The position numbers and the translations under genes were made by a program. Below are positions 24,101-39,490 of a stretch of 64,000 bases of DNA, one piece after another. Each line of letters begins with the position of its first letter. Positions within the stretch are counted from its first letter, which is position 1. This stretch comes from Callipepla californica brunnescens (Eukaryota; Chordata; Aves; Galliformes; Odontophoridae). The stretch spans positions 36,775,733 through 36,839,732 of the forward strand of contig JALIRH010000002.1 in the NCBI GenBank assembly GCA_023055505.1, given 5' to 3'. The notes beneath the pieces were generated by a model that saw nothing but the letters and a program-made list of their open reading frames with translations, did not search any database and was not told the origin of the DNA.

Positions 24101-27100
24101 AATGCACGGATTAATTCTGTTCTGGCAACTGAGGGAAGAAACCTTGTTGAACTGCAATAGACTGGGCAGTCAGAATTTCAGATGACAGTATACCACAATA
24201 AGGGAAAAGAGATTATCTCAGCATATGGAAAAGGTTTTTTTGTTCAGTTGTCATGAACAAATAAAAACAGCAATGACTCCTTCATTCAATAAGGGGAGTT
24301 CTGCTTTTCATTTTAGTCCTATTTTGTATTTAAAAAAAACACACACTAACATGACAGTAGGCATAATTACTAATATCAGAGACATTTTACTAATATGTTC
24401 AATTCTGTCCCCAGAAAAATGTCAAATTCTCACTGAATTAGACCAGATTTGAACTTGAAGTACACCAGGGTTCCTCCAATGTGCACGACAAATAAAACAG
24501 AGGTTTCACTTCAAAGTGGATCTAAGTGCATAACTGTCTGTAATCCAGGAACTATGGCATGCGTTTTGAATTAGTCTACCTTGGCACTGTGCCTATGGAC
24601 AAACTAAAGTTTTGACATATTTCTTTTCTTTTTTTTTTTTCTTTATTGTAGACATAAGTTCTGATTATTATAAAAAAAAATTAAAAAAAAAAAACAGGTC
24701 TCAATGTTTTACTAGTTTGTTTTTTCAGGTGTTAATCTGCCAAAGGTTCTGTGAAGTGTTAGAATAATAGTATAGAAGTGTATGGGTTTGCAGGACATTT
24801 ATTGTTTAGTGTATGTCTTTTGGCCTTGGAAATACACTTCCTCAAGTCTGAAGATTATTTTAATTTTTAAATTCTGACATAAAGATGGAGAAAAACTTAA
24901 AAAATATGAGAAGTGTAAATGTATTAAATGTATGTACTTCCATATATACAGACAGTATGCTTACGTGTACACTTTGTGTAGGAAAATAGCCACTGGAAAG
25001 CTGCAGAAAGAAAGGGGATGCTGATTCCATTTGTAATCCATAGTGTTGCTGCCAGCTTTGGGATCGTTCTTGAAGAATGGTTCTCTGAGTGACCAGAAGG
25101 TAGTTAGGAAGGCAAGAGAGAACATCTCATTGCCTGTGTTATACCATTTACTTAGGTAATTAAATAGATATTTACTGTTTTCCATGATAGTTCAAAGCAA
25201 AATACCTCAAAGGAGAATGAATAGGTGTGTTTTTCCCAGGTAACATTTTGTAAAGTTTGTTTTTAAGGCGCAGTAAATTAGTGCACTTTGATGTCCATAA
25301 TAAACGTCTTCACTTTTGATAAAAGCATTCTGTACTGAAGTATAACATTTTTTGTTAATTCATCGCTTACATTTGGTTTTGAAGATGAGGGAGAATATTA
25401 AAGCTGGCTGTAAGAAAAGAGTACAGTGGTTGGGAATGCATGCAGACATAAACAGTCTTAAACAGAACAAGAATTTTTTTTAATTGGTAGAAACCAAGCT
25501 TTCTGGGACAGTTGTTATTTAGAGTTGAAGATTCAGCAGTTAGCATTCACTCCCTGCCCATGAGACCACAATCTTAACTCTTGAGAAAAACAAGTCGAAC
25601 ATACATATTTCAAAAATGAGAAGAAATCAGAAGATGTGATAATAGAAAGCATTTTGATGGAAAAAGAGCAGCTTATCTCTGTTAGCTTCAACCGATGGTG
25701 AGCATTTCTGTTCAGTTTAAGGATGTGTTCTTCATTTTGTCACTTTTAAATTAGAGGTTACTACTCCAACAGAAGTCCTCCAGGCTATTCATTTGTGTTT
25801 AGGGGCATTTTTAATGTCGGTCAAATGGAAAGCAGTTGCTCTAGTCAGAGGATTGATTGAATATTGATTACATCTGAGGGTCCAATTCTTTATCTCTAGG
25901 GTATAAACAATATTTAACACATGAAGGATCCAAGCATTTCATTGATTAGCAGCCATTTTTATATTATCCTATTTTTATTATGTCTACTGGGCAAAAAATT
26001 CTCCATTTCTCTGTTGTCTTTACTAAAGAATGCCTAAAAGTGTATTTGTTTAATACTGACTTTAATGGCAATGGAAAATACTATTTGAAGTGACACATTA
26101 TGGTTGCTTTATAAACGTAATACTTTGCTTTTAAAATATGATTGAAGTGGTGAAGTAATGAAGCAATTATAGGAAAAGCACTACTTTGCACGCAAAGAAT
26201 ATTAAAACACTTTTGAATTATTTATTGTAAGTCTTTAGGTCTTTCAAGATCTCTTAGGTTGATCTCTTAGCTCAATTCAAGTTAAATTGGTTAGATTGTA
26301 TTTTAGTACATGCGCTCTTCCTATATAGTTTGGAATCTGTGGGTAGAAAATAGACATATTTAGTTATGCATCACTAAAGCAATTATTGTATTTTTCCTTG
26401 CAGATCTTAAGCAACTTTAGGAGCAGCATGACAATAATTTAGTTAAGGCTTTGCATACGTTATGTTTTCCTTTCTACCTGCGTAACATATAGGTGACGAG
26501 CAAAAGCAAAAACGTACTGGAAACAAGGTAGACACTTTTTTTCCATATCCCTTATTGTTTATGATATATGTTCTTCAGGAGAAGAAACCTTTTAAATGAA
26601 GTGTTATGCCTCATCAGTATGTGGGGCAGCACTAGACTAATAAAATTGTTAAAATCCCACTGGATTACAATAGCTGAGGAGATAGCTGTAATGTTACTGC
26701 TGTAACTGTGATAAAGTAGTTACTTCTTCATTGTCTTCTTCTTGGCTGGCTTTTTAATGTTTTTTGTTGTTGTTGTTGTTTTTTAAATCATGCAAGACTG
26801 TTCACATCCATGAACAAGGCTTAACCTGGGTCTGTTCAGTGTGGGGAAAAGAAGACTGAGAGGGGTTCTGATAAATATTTATACATTTGTAAAGGGAGAT
26901 GGGAGGCAAATGGATGAAGCCAGGCCATTCTTTGTGGTGCACAGTGATAGGACAAGGAGAAATGGCCTAAAACTTGAACGTAGGAACTTCCATACAAACA
27001 TGCGGAATGACTTCCTTATGGTAAGGCTGATGGAGCACTGGAACAGGCTGCTTGAAGAGGTTGTGCAGTCTCCTTCTGTGAAGATATTGAAGACCCATCT

Positions 27101-30100
27101 GGACACCTACCTGTGCAACTTATTGTAGGGTACTTGCTTCAGCAGGGGGGTTGGACTTGATGATCTCTTGATCGTCTTGGTCCCTTCCAACCCCTGCGAT
27201 GCTATGATTCCATGGTCATAATATTCTACCTGTACAAGGGAATGAATTTATTCCTGTATGTCATGCTTGGGAAAGATCTCAAACATACATTTTAAGAATT
27301 GTTTTTGTTTCGCCTCCATCCAGTACTAGTCTTGCCTGTTTTGGCAAAGACTCGATAGCCACAGCTTTGTACCTACATGCTGGAAACAGTCCTGTGGCTG
27401 GAACTGATCACCCACAATACCTCACATGGGCTACTGTAGACAACAGCTCATACTAGTGATCCAAAGCTTAGGCTTGGTATAGCCTCTGAATGCTTTGCAG
27501 CCCTCCTGAAGCTGTAGTCATCTATGTGAACTTCCAGCAGCTTCTTCCAGAAGAAAACAAGGCAAATCATTCAAAACTGAGTGTATCTCATGAACTTGAG
27601 CTTATCACAATGCAGAGTGGTATCAGCCATTCTACAGCCTTATATCTCAAGTGGAAATAACATATGTAGTGTTAGTAGTTTCAAAAATCAGAAAGACAAA
27701 AAGTTCCATGATGTTGAAAGAATCTTCTGTAATCTTATTTAAGACTAGTTCTTTATATCCTGGAAATTTTGGCCCACTGAAATGTGTGGTCTCCCCTTCT
27801 CCAAGGGAGCACCTAGAATATCAGTGTCTAAATAGCTCACTGCAGTTGTCGCATTACTGTTTAACTCTCAAAATATTTAGATCTCAGTTGTCATTTCTAA
27901 GATGTATCCATGCAGAGCTATGATAGAGTAAGATGACCTTAGCCTGGGTATAAATGTTCAGTGGGAATGCCTTCAAGATAGCAGTTCAGCACAAGTGAGA
28001 ATCTGTGAGTTACTCATCTGTTTTGATACTTCTGAACCTGTTTTAATTCAGACAGAAATGGAAATGTTTCTAAAATTAGGATAGGAAATTGAAATAAAGT
28101 TAAATATTTTCATTTGCATAGCAATAAACTTGGAACCTATTCATCTTTCAGAAAGACCAGGATCTGATTAAGCTCTGGTAAACTCAGTTCCATTTCCTTT
28201 CACTCCAATAGAGTTGGCCCACGTCTGTCAGTTCCGAGTTTGGCTTGTATGCTGTTAAGCACATGTCATCAGCTTTCATTCAGATGATTTAACTAGTTCA
28301 TGTATTCCTTTTGATTTATTGCAGCTGTTCTTGTGTTTAATTTATGTAAATATTCTAGAATCTACATTTATTAGCAATCACGGTAGCTGAAAGGGAATAC
28401 TTGCACAAAAATTTGCAGAATTGCAAAAGTGAATTTCCTCTTCATGTTTAGCAATACCTAGTCTCTGTATCTCATTCTGAGAGTGATACTGCTTTCAGTC
28501 AAGAGCTTTGTAATAACTTTCCAAATATGATTTGGAGTTTGTGGATTCAGCTGTAGTATCTGTCTTAATAGTTAAGTGATTTCAAGTAGCTGATAAATGA
28601 ATAGAATTTGTTATTCGTTACAGAAAAAAAGATTTGTGAATAGTAAAAATATAGCTTTAGTAAATTAATGACTCAGATAGTTTAACTAGTCTATATGTCT
28701 CATTATTTTTGGTGAATTATCCTTTTATATTTTAATGAACAATTAGCATTATAATACATCATTCCTCTTGGAAAGAGCAAAGTACATATTCACAGCTTAG
28801 TATTCAAAATAATGGGAGTTTCATAATACCATACAGTTTGCCATTTGAATTGCTTGAGGAATAACTTAACCTGCTTATTTGGATCTCTTAGGGAAAAGGG
28901 AAACTTTGCATAAACTCATAAACAGGGCTGTAATTGTTTTGAGGCTTTTCTTTTAATTTTCAAAACAGTTGTGTATGTGTTTCCCATGTTCGCATGTCTG
29001 ACCGAGTAGAAAAGATGAAAAATTGTTATTTTAAATTGTGCACATAGTGCTTGTTGTGGGTATGTGTGTTGCTATTCAGTGGGCTTGCAATACAAACTAT
29101 ATTTGCTTAATTTTTTCTTATGTTTTTTTCAAACATAAAACTTGTCAGAATAGACAGAATATTTATATGCATTTTATTTTTGTTTTGTAGTGTGATTGCT
29201 AATTATAACAGCAGAAAAGTAATCATGTACATTAGATTTGGCTTATTTCTTGATCCCACAGTATTTTCTGGTAGAAACGGGGATTTACAGGCAAGAAAAG
29301 AAAAGGAAAGCCATGCTTCTTAATGTTCTTTTGCCAAACAAATATAAAGGTCTCCACAGGCAAGGATTAACTAATACAAACATGCTTTTTGAGCAGCTAC
29401 TGAAAAATTACTAATAAACATAATTATAGCTGAGTTCAAGATATTCAACCTGGTAAATATATCCTGTTATTATTTCATTATGGTTGGCTGAAGCCTTAGG
29501 AGATGCCGACAATTCAGCCTCATTGTTAAAGTCTTAATGAATTATTGGAAAATGGCTGATTAGAAAGCAATGGATTAGAAGGGGCCACAGCATGATTAAT
29601 ATTGCTCTCTTTGATGCTGTTTAGCTCCCAAGTTGACTCATTTTCTTGGCCTGAAATGTTAGTGTATGAAGCTGTATGCCTACTTTGCTGGTCCATTATA
29701 TGCCAGTGCATGTCTACCAGCCAGATGTGGTAGGTGATTATTTAATATATCTTGTAAGCATTTAAGAAACCTCATACCTTAAAATATGATTCTGCCCAGA
29801 AATGGAACACAACTGTATTTTGGCTAAAGGGGATACAATAAAACAAGTGGAGTACCCAAACAGAAGGTTGACTTCTTTTTAGATTAGACGCACTTTTCCA
29901 TATCTACTCCTTTGTCTGCTGTTTGATGGTCTGCTGTATTCCTGCTTCCGGTTGCTTCTGAAATTAGTGAGATGTCATCTGCCCAAGGCAGAGTCTACAC
30001 TAATGTAGGAACACCTTTTTGTGACTCTTGGACTGCTGCACAGTGGTGGGTAAAAGCTTGCCTCAGTGCTGTACATCAGCATCTACTTGAACTTTGTCTT

Positions 30101-33100
30101 CCAGAGGGCTTCAGAGTTTAGGTAGTAAAGCATGAACACAAGCAAAAGAGATTGGGATGTTGATAGTGAGTGTGTCTCACGTGACTGGAGTCAGATTCTC
30201 AATGAATCTGACAGTGTAAATATACTCAAAGAGATGGAAGTTTGAGTACTTGGTTCCATCTTCACAGCGACTTATCTGCTGCTTTCCACATCATATATAA
30301 AGGATTGTTTCTGTCTATAAAGGTTCATCTTTCCCATCAGATCCGTCCACAGTGGGATCGGAATTCATATAAGAGCAGCAGTAAACTACATCCCCACCCT
30401 TTAAACTACACTTGGTTGACAATCTTTCCTTTGGATGTATCGATATGTTTCAATACAGCCTCTGCTATCTTGAGGTGTGGAGGACATTCGGAAAGTTGGG
30501 TTGCTTGGATTGATTGTAAGGTTCACTTTACAATATGCTTGAATTCTTAAGCAAAGCCTCCACAGGTAGGAGTGACCTACATGTTAAATTTCTGAGGCGT
30601 CTCATTGACGGTGCACCTTGGACAGTTCTTCAATTGTACCTCTTCTGAAATACCACAAAAGGAGTGTGTTAAATACAAAAGCTTCTGGATTACTTAAAAT
30701 TAACAATTTGTCTTAAATTTGAAAGCCAAGTATTCAGGCTGAGTATTTGGAGCATGGTAACCAGGGTTGTAACCACGCTTCTTATTCTTTCACATAAGAA
30801 GATGGCTAAGGGAGTGCTAAGAGGAGAAAATAACATGAAAGCTGGTTTTGCCAGACAGGTAAAGACTTATTCCTTCTGGGAGAATCTCCAGCTGGGAAAA
30901 TCCACGGTTGTTACAGCCTTTGTGCCACCAGAATAAAAAAAAAGGGTTAGCTCAGAGTGGAGAATCTGGCTCAAAGAACTTAAAATAAATATCAGATGTC
31001 AGAGCTGTGACTTAATTGTTTAGCTAAGTAGATCATGTGAATTACACACAGATTGAGGACCTGTTTTTGCTTCTGTTGAAATTGAGGAGAACAGAATCAG
31101 GCTGTGCTCTCCTTCCAGAGTTTTTTCAGCCATCAAAACTGTTATTGAATGTATGACTTTTTCTAGAATCATTTTTTTACTAGTCAGAAATCCTGAGAGC
31201 TGCTAGCACACAAGTACTTCTTGTTTTATTACTGTAAACTTAAGCTAAGACTTTAAGCAGAATGTATTTCCTTGGATTTTTAGTTTTTATTTCACAGTTT
31301 GACATGCAGACAGTGGTTTCTAAGCCTCTAAATGTGGAAAGTGGAATTCCAGATTCAGGTGTCAGTTTCTGATAGTAGCCAATTTCAAAGAGATACACTG
31401 AGACCTGTATGTATTTAAATACATTCTCAGATTGAAGCTCTGTCTCAAAATTACACCTGCATCCCCACTCAAAGCATTTCAGCATTTTTAAATTTTCTAT
31501 TAAGTAGAAAAAAAAGTGTTTAATCATGAAGTCTTTGCAAGAGAGAGTGTAAACAATCAGAAGGCAGCTGAAAAGTTGAAAGAATCATTTAAGTATAATC
31601 AAAATTAAATTAACTGGACTCATTAAATAATCTTATATCCAGGAAGAAGTGAAAGATTTTGGAAGAAGTCTTCACATGTGCAGCTGTTTTGGGGAGAAGG
31701 TAACATGTGCAGCTGTTTCCTGGCTAAGAGCCTTCTCATAGCTGTACTGACAGGGAAATATTGGTTAGACAGATGACAGACAGAAAATTATCTTGAAAGA
31801 TCTACAGCCAATTTGCAGGCTGACATGTATTCCTTTCTGCCCAGATGATGAATGAATGAATGTTGGTACAGTGAGTAACTGATGACATTATAAATGGAGT
31901 AAAAAGACATTACTTAGTGTCATATTTCTGGACCTACTTGGAAGATGCTGCTGGAAATATTCTGATAAAGGGGAACCTTTATCAGAATGCTGATCTCTGC
32001 ATTCATGCCACAGAGGGCATCAAAGAGTTGCAGTGCAGAGGGGGTTGGCAGTCATCTCTGTCTCCTGGCCAGCCAAAGTTCAGAATGGCCAAGCTCATGA
32101 TGATAATAATAATTAAAGTAACACCGTTAGTTCAGTCTTTTATCCAGCATGATTTCTCTTTCCGAGTATATTTTCTGGGCGCTTAATTAGCGATGACTTT
32201 TCCCTTCACAAAAGATAAATTAATAAAAGGAAAGTCAAAGCAAGAGTGGGAGGAGAGGAGGAACAAAGTACTAGCATTATTTAAAATCCAGTTTACAGCA
32301 GGTAAAACTATCCTCCCCATCCTCTGTATGCCTATCCCAGCCCTTCAGATGTGATTAAATGCTGCTTCTGCAGCTCGAGTGAGTTAGCTTCCTCCGACCT
32401 CAGGTTATATCCTTCCCACAGCTCAGTGCCCAGGCTCAGAGGAGCCAACTCTAGGGATAATCTGTTGCCCTTAAGAGGGTGTTGAACTGGAGGCTGGCAA
32501 CCTCTTTCAGGCTGTAAATAGTCATTGCTTTGCTGAGGTAGGAAGGCCTCCCTGGAATTACTGTTCGTGCCGATAGTTGTCTTCATAGCAACGATTGCTG
32601 CTAACTATTCCTGTCACTCCCTGCTCCCACTCACAGCTTGGCGGAGACCAGCCAAGGCAAGAAGACCAAAGGGAGCGCAGTGAAGCAAAATGCTATGGAT
32701 GAGTAGAGCATGGGCAGAAAACGGTGCAGATAGAAGCTGGCTGGATCCTTCCCCTGAATATGAGGAGGTCTTTATCATCTTCCCATGCTGAATGTTTTTC
32801 TACTGCTCAGATTTCTGGAGGAACTTACGGAAAAATAGTTTTTCCTCACAGTCTCTGAAGAAGTGGTGTAGATATGGGTGAAGACAGGATCCTGGGTAGG
32901 TGCCCATCTGCTGTACCTTATATCCTGTGGAGGTGCGATAAATGATTCAATACAAAAACCAGACGCTTCCATTCCTACTTCCCCTACTTTTATTCTCTTA
33001 CTTCTGGATGTGTGTTCTTTTCTACTGTCACAAGAGCCTTCATTTTTGTATGCTTCTATTATGTGGATCACAGGGAGAGAGAACTGAGAAAACATGAGCA

Positions 33101-36100
33101 ATTGTGGTATCTCAAAGATAGTCCTGCAAATTCAAGTCAGGAAGTTGGATTATAAAGAAGAAACTTATGTATCTTTCCTAGGTTGCATCATCATGAAATG
33201 AAAAGGTGAAAATTTAAGTGAAGTATATGTATTTGCTTTGTTTGGTCTTACCATTTTGATTTTATGAAAATTTATGTTGGCAGATGATTTTACCTGAAGC
33301 ACAAAAAAGCTAGACAGAAAAGTTTGTGTCAGAGGACTTCATATCACTTTCAACTCCTTTCACTTTTATGAAAGAATGCAGGTGTTCCACAGATTGTACT
33401 TAGGAGGTCTGTATTGTCAAGTGTACCATGAAACTGTCTGTAATAGCATAGGAGTGTTGACCAGGACATTGCTTTCCTTGTGGCCTGTGAGAGCCAGTGG
33501 TGATGTACAAGGACTATGGGACTAAAGTTCTTATGTTCTTAAAAAAGAGAACAGTCTTTGCTTCTGTTCCCTTGTTACCACAGATGAATGGAGAGGAAAT
33601 GGCAGCAGTGAAGAAAACATAGCAATTGTGATTTTCCTTCTTAGTACAAAGAATGAGGTGCGTTTTCTCACGTAGATGAGCATACATGCCTTTTGAGACA
33701 GCAGAGGATGGTAGTTATGCTTCTGGTATTTTGGAAAGAAAAATTAGATAAAAGCAGACTATTTAAGAGCTATCTGTTTCATTATGTGCACCAACATTTA
33801 ATTACTTTTCATGAAAACAGTAATTTTTTACAATTTGAAAGATCTAAAAAGGAGCTAGATAGTGGATGTTCTTTTCATAAAAACTAGATTTAACAGTAGA
33901 ATGGTACTTGTGAATTTGCCCTGTGCTATAAGTGTGACAAGGAGCTATGTTCTGAATTAATTCAGGAACTCATCCCATTTAATGATTTGGGAATAAACAA
34001 AGAATGAAGGAGTTAACAAGAAAAAACTATAGAAAAAAAAATGTATTTCTTCTCAGCATAGAGGAATGTATTTTGTGTGGCTCATCATCATATGTTTACA
34101 AGCTTACATAGTCTTCATGTAATATGTAGTATTTCATTATGAAAAGCTCTATAGGAGTTTTAGCAGAGGGTACTCCAGAAAAAATTCTCTCTTACATACC
34201 TTAAGCCATTACCAAATGGAGATGTCACACAAAACATAGATGAGATAGTTATCAGTTGAATTCAAACAAGTGTCTCACTTAGAATCATATGGCTGGATCC
34301 TACTGGATTTATTAAATACAGCCATCTGCTATTTCAGGCAGCACCTCCTAGACTCTTGTTCATCAACTTTTCAAAGAAGTAGAATGTTCCTAACTAATGC
34401 AAGACTTGTCTTGCTTATCAGTTAGCAGAAGTAAATAAATACCCATTTTTCCTTGCACACTAGCCTTTCTTTTTTGTGTGTGACACTATTGATATATTAT
34501 AAAATGCCCAGACCCTTCCATACTCTTTTATAAGAGTGTTGCTAAAGACTGTACATCCAACTGAGTTAAATCAAAAGTCTAAAGGCACGTGTTTTCTTCA
34601 TATCCACCTGACACTCTTAATAATAACAAAGCTGAAAAAAATATAGGCCCAAAGCAGCTTCTGTTTTTTCCCTTGCAATTAAAGGTTTAAGAGGGTGCTG
34701 ATGAATGAAGATGACTATGCAGCTATGGCTGAATTGAATTTACTGTGCTTTGAAGGTGTCTTTATTTGTTTATATCAGCTGTGTAAAGAAATCTTTTGTA
34801 GAATCCTTTTGTTGTTGTTGTTGTTGTTGTTTTAACTGCTTAGTATTCATAATAGTGTAATTTTGGTAAGACCAAATAGATGCAGTTACTCTCCTGCTGA
34901 CTCCCTATGAATATTAATTCTCCTGAATTTAAGGGAATAAATGATAACGCTTACTAGAGTGGGCAAGAAATGTAGCTGAGTAGAGTCTGGGATAAGAATG
35001 AGTGTCTGGTTCTACGTGTGGTGGATTGATGCAGGGAAGAGAGAGGGGAAAAAGTAGTGATAATAAATAAAGGACAGACTGAGACTTTAGAAGCTGGTGT
35101 TTCTTTTTATGCCCGCCTTTAACACATTTATATACTGATTTCTTGCTAGCAGTGACTGACATAGCAGACTGCATCAGCCATAATGAAAGCAGGTCCTGTT
35201 CAATTTTCGCTTTACAGTCATTGTACTTTTAAACTGATGGATGTCACAGCCCACTTCATCACTCAAGTTCCTAAAGAGTGTTACAGAATAAAGACTTCAT
35301 TTTAAATATGTAACACAGATATTTTATTCATAAGTAAAGTTGGGAGAATGTGAAAAGATATTGATTACTCAGCATGTAAATGGAGTATTTTTTGCCATGC
35401 TCACATCAGAAAAATATTACAGGAATGAACATCGGGGAAAGTAAACTTTCAGTCACCAGTTTAACTATACTTAGAAGCGTAGGCTAAAACTTGCACATGG
35501 GAATAAGCTTGGAAGCATTTATTCAATGTGAAAGTGGAACTAGCATTTTAGGACTTGACTAATGAGGTACAATTAAATATCACAGAGTGCATTCCAAATA
35601 TTCCCTATAAATAATGTCAAAGTACTAAACAAAGGTTTCACGGACAGCAGATTAATCTAAAGAGATTAGAATACTGTTTATGTCTACTCCTGAACGAAAA
35701 GATAAATGGCTGTAGTCATTCATTATGAATTCTTAGTTGCAGCCCTTAAACTCCAGGCCACACTTTGTATTGTGAGAATTGAAAGGGCTCCCTTGAGGTG
35801 GAGTTATTGGGAATCCCAGTAAACTCAGCTCCCAGAGCAGAAGGGTATGTGTGAGTACATTCAGCATACTCTGCATTCAGTAGATGGCAGTGGTATGCAG
35901 TTGTAGATTAATTCAGGATTTTCTCTTGGTCAGATGCTCTCATCTCTATGAAACCAAGTAATGTTCTTTTTATTTCAGTCTTTTTTTTTTTTTTTTTTTT
36001 TTTGCCAGCAAATACAAAGATAGCAGGTTATTTTTCGCCTGCTAGAGCAGACAAGGATACAAAATGCTAGAAATTTTTGCTAGTTTACTGTAATCTACAT

Positions 36101-39100
36101 TATACAGCACTTGGAAGCATCTGGTAAGTTTTGAATTTCGAACAGTGGTATTACATAGGGAAGGGAATACATCTGTCTGGAGCATTGACTCATTTTCCAT
36201 CTGTGTCCTGTGGAACTTAGTATGTATACATCAAAGCCTCAAAATAAAAGCATTCAGTTAAGTGGGAACTGTATGTGTTATTTAACAGAAGTAGTAACAT
36301 GGTGGCATCCTGGAATACTGTGCACAGAATATTTTCCATTGCCCACAGGAGCAAACTGCAAATCTGTTGGGGGAAAGCAGTGTGTATTTGTGTGTGTAAA
36401 CAAGCAAATTATTGAGATAATTAGAAATTATTATAAATCTTTCAGTTATGAAAACTTGGAAAAACCAAAACAGAAATATAGGTTGTGATAGAAATCAGAG
36501 ATGAAGAGACTAAACAATTAAATTACATTGGCTAAGTAGATGATTTCTTATATGACAGTTATTTATAATAGAAAAAAAATAGAAAAATTTTTAAAGTTTT
36601 TGACTGTTAATGATGGAAGGATTTGCTCTCTGTTGCATAAAGCAGTGTTAATTCTTGCCTCCCTATGGGAAAGTACAATAGAAAACACCTTAAAAACATC
36701 AGTCTTTGAGTTGTACCACAAATTTGTCCTAAGCATGTGGATTACTCTTGAACAGACCTGGTGGTCCCTGAGCAGGAAGTTCAAACGTTGTATGCTTTCA
36801 GCGATGAAATATGTACTCTATTTCTCTGATGTGTCAGACACCACCTGATAATCCACAGAAACGTTAAAATCTATATGAATATGTCTGTTCTTTTCAGAAC
36901 AAAAACTGATACCATTCCAATTGCAATGAAATAGCAGCATTTATAACTCTGTGTTTCCATCATAGTCAAAACTGCTGGACATTTCCAGTTCTGTAGGTAA
37001 GAACTTAGTCCTGCCTAGACTTAAGAATAAAAGTTTCAAGCAAGTTGATCACAGCCAAAAAGCATAAGAATGAAAGTAGGAAACTGAGGCTTTTCAATTG
37101 GTCAGGATACTGAAGGAAGCAGTATGTAGTTATTAATTTGACTTTCCCTAACATCAATTAGGAGCCATTCTCCCAAGCACGATAAAGCTGTGGTATGGCA
37201 AGTGCCTTAGTAAGGAGATGGAATTGACTGCCTGGGACAGCTGCCCACACTGTCTGTGTCTAGGAGGAATACTTGAATCAGATTTCTAGGTGCATACTTC
37301 ATGCTCCATTTATTCACAGGATGTTTTGCCAAATGTGACATCAACTGTAGTCAGATACCTACAGTTTACGCAGCATCACAACATGCTCTTATCAAATAGA
37401 ATGCTACTTTTTCCCCGCAAGGATGCCTTATGTTTGTATCATTTTCTATTTTACATATTGATCTGGAGCAAGATTTTTAATATTTTTTATATATTTTTTT
37501 TATTTTATTGAAGCTCTACATCCTTTCCCATAATTTGCAGAAATTATTTCACAGTTAAATTAAGGCATAAAGAATATCTTAATTTTACTTTCTTATGTTT
37601 TTTTTTTTTTTTTAAGAACTGCTTTTGTAGAGGTATCATTTATTTTTAAGAGATTCTACAATCATGCTTAGGATGTCCTGGCATTGCAATGTTCCATTCA
37701 TTCATCTTTCAGGTATGTCTCTTCACTCAGATATTTTCCTCTTGTTTCTGTCTGTTTTCATCTCTGTAAATTCTTCTGACACCTTACCAGTTCCTTTATG
37801 AATTTCCATTTGAAAGATTTTATTATCACTTTTATCACCATACATTTTATTTTTACATGAAGTAAAGGCATCTCTGTATTGTTGCGAGTATGCAAGAAAG
37901 AAATAAGGGGAGAGAATTGCTGAATCCTTCCCCGTTCTGAAGAACGGGCAGAACATAACATTGACTCAAAATAGATGTACCAGTATGAATTTAAAACAGA
38001 TCAGGATCATTGTATGATATGCTAAGATACATTATCATTTCTGTTGACCATATCTTGAACTGTGTTTACGCAAACAAATTTCTGTGAGCTTGTAATATTT
38101 TGGACTGCTTACCTAACTCCTTGAAGTGCAGAGCAGTGTAGGTTTCAGAAAGGCCTGTTATTTCAGTGTGTGGTATGCTATCCATAACAGTGGATACTCT
38201 GAGTTAACAGTGGATATTCTGAAAAATGGAAAATAACTAAACCCGGCTAAAAGTGTGAGTCTTTAAATACCCTAATTGAGTACTACTGTGGAGAATACTT
38301 CGGCATCTTTAGTGTATAAATCTCACCAATGCAGTTTAGGTAGCAGACAGAGGGTTAATGCTACCTAATGTCATGTTCCCTTGGATACACATACATTTTC
38401 CTGAAACGTTCACCTGCCTTGGAGAATTCTTCCAGAAAAGCTCTAATGTTCATTTGTTCATTACTTCTTTTTGTTTTGTTCTGTTTTGTTTTCAATAGTA
38501 GTAGTAGTAAAAAAAAAAAGTGCTTATTTATTTTTTTTAAATGCATGTATTTTCTTACAAGAAGTGAAGATCATGGTTTTTGATGAAGATTTCTTTTTCT
38601 TACGTACATGAGTTAAGGGACAGCCATTGAATCATAAAATTATAGATTGAGCTGAAAGGGACCTTAAAGATCAAGTGAAGATAGATGAATGAAAAACAGC
38701 CCGAGACCTGATACTTCTCATTTTCAGTGTCTGCCTAGAGTATAGCCTGAAGTGAGACATTATAGGGCCCTCTAGGTAGACTGGGACTAGACCACGAGAA
38801 GGAATAGTTTTTGATGGCTGATTTAAGCAGCTTCCCCGAATAAGCTAAAACAAGCAAAGGCTGGTGCCTGTTGGGGATGTGATTTATGTGTTTTGTTTTG
38901 TTTTGTTTTTCTGCCGAGATGATATCACCTCAGGATATGAGGATATGGAGCTGTCAACAAGCTCTGTTGTGTGGGTTTGGCCTGTTTCAGTGCTTTGAAC
39001 ATGTGTCGTCTTATTTATACTACAGCAGGACATGAATTTTCCAGGCATGATTATGACAACATAGTGCTGAAGTCAGTGCAAATACAGGGTTAAAAATCAG

Positions 39101-39456
39101 CACCTGATATCACAGCTTTGTGATCTGAACACATAGAACAAATAAAAGTGGAAATCCTCATCCAAAGAAATGCAGCTATGTCTCTATTGCAGGCTGAGCA
39201 CATGCTGTAGCTCAGGACTGATTATTTAGTCTTCTACCTCGCTGCATGTCTAAATTATTGAAAAATTAAACATTCATCTCAAGTACCAGGTGCTGAACAA
39301 CAAGAAAAATTCACAACAGTAGTTTAAATCAACTTTGGAAAGTTTATGACAAGATTGTGGGTACAGTGGAGATCTGTAGCAGCTGTTACTTACTGTCTCG
39401 CTCACAGCTTGCTTGCTTTCACACAGGCTTTTCATGGCTTTTCATCCCAGCATAGG

Positions 39457-39490
<34 letters not shown>

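Noticed and set aside
32332..33101. Short minus-strand open frames and moderately GC-richer sequence
   Set aside because: No domain, no repeat family and no CpG enrichment could be recognised.
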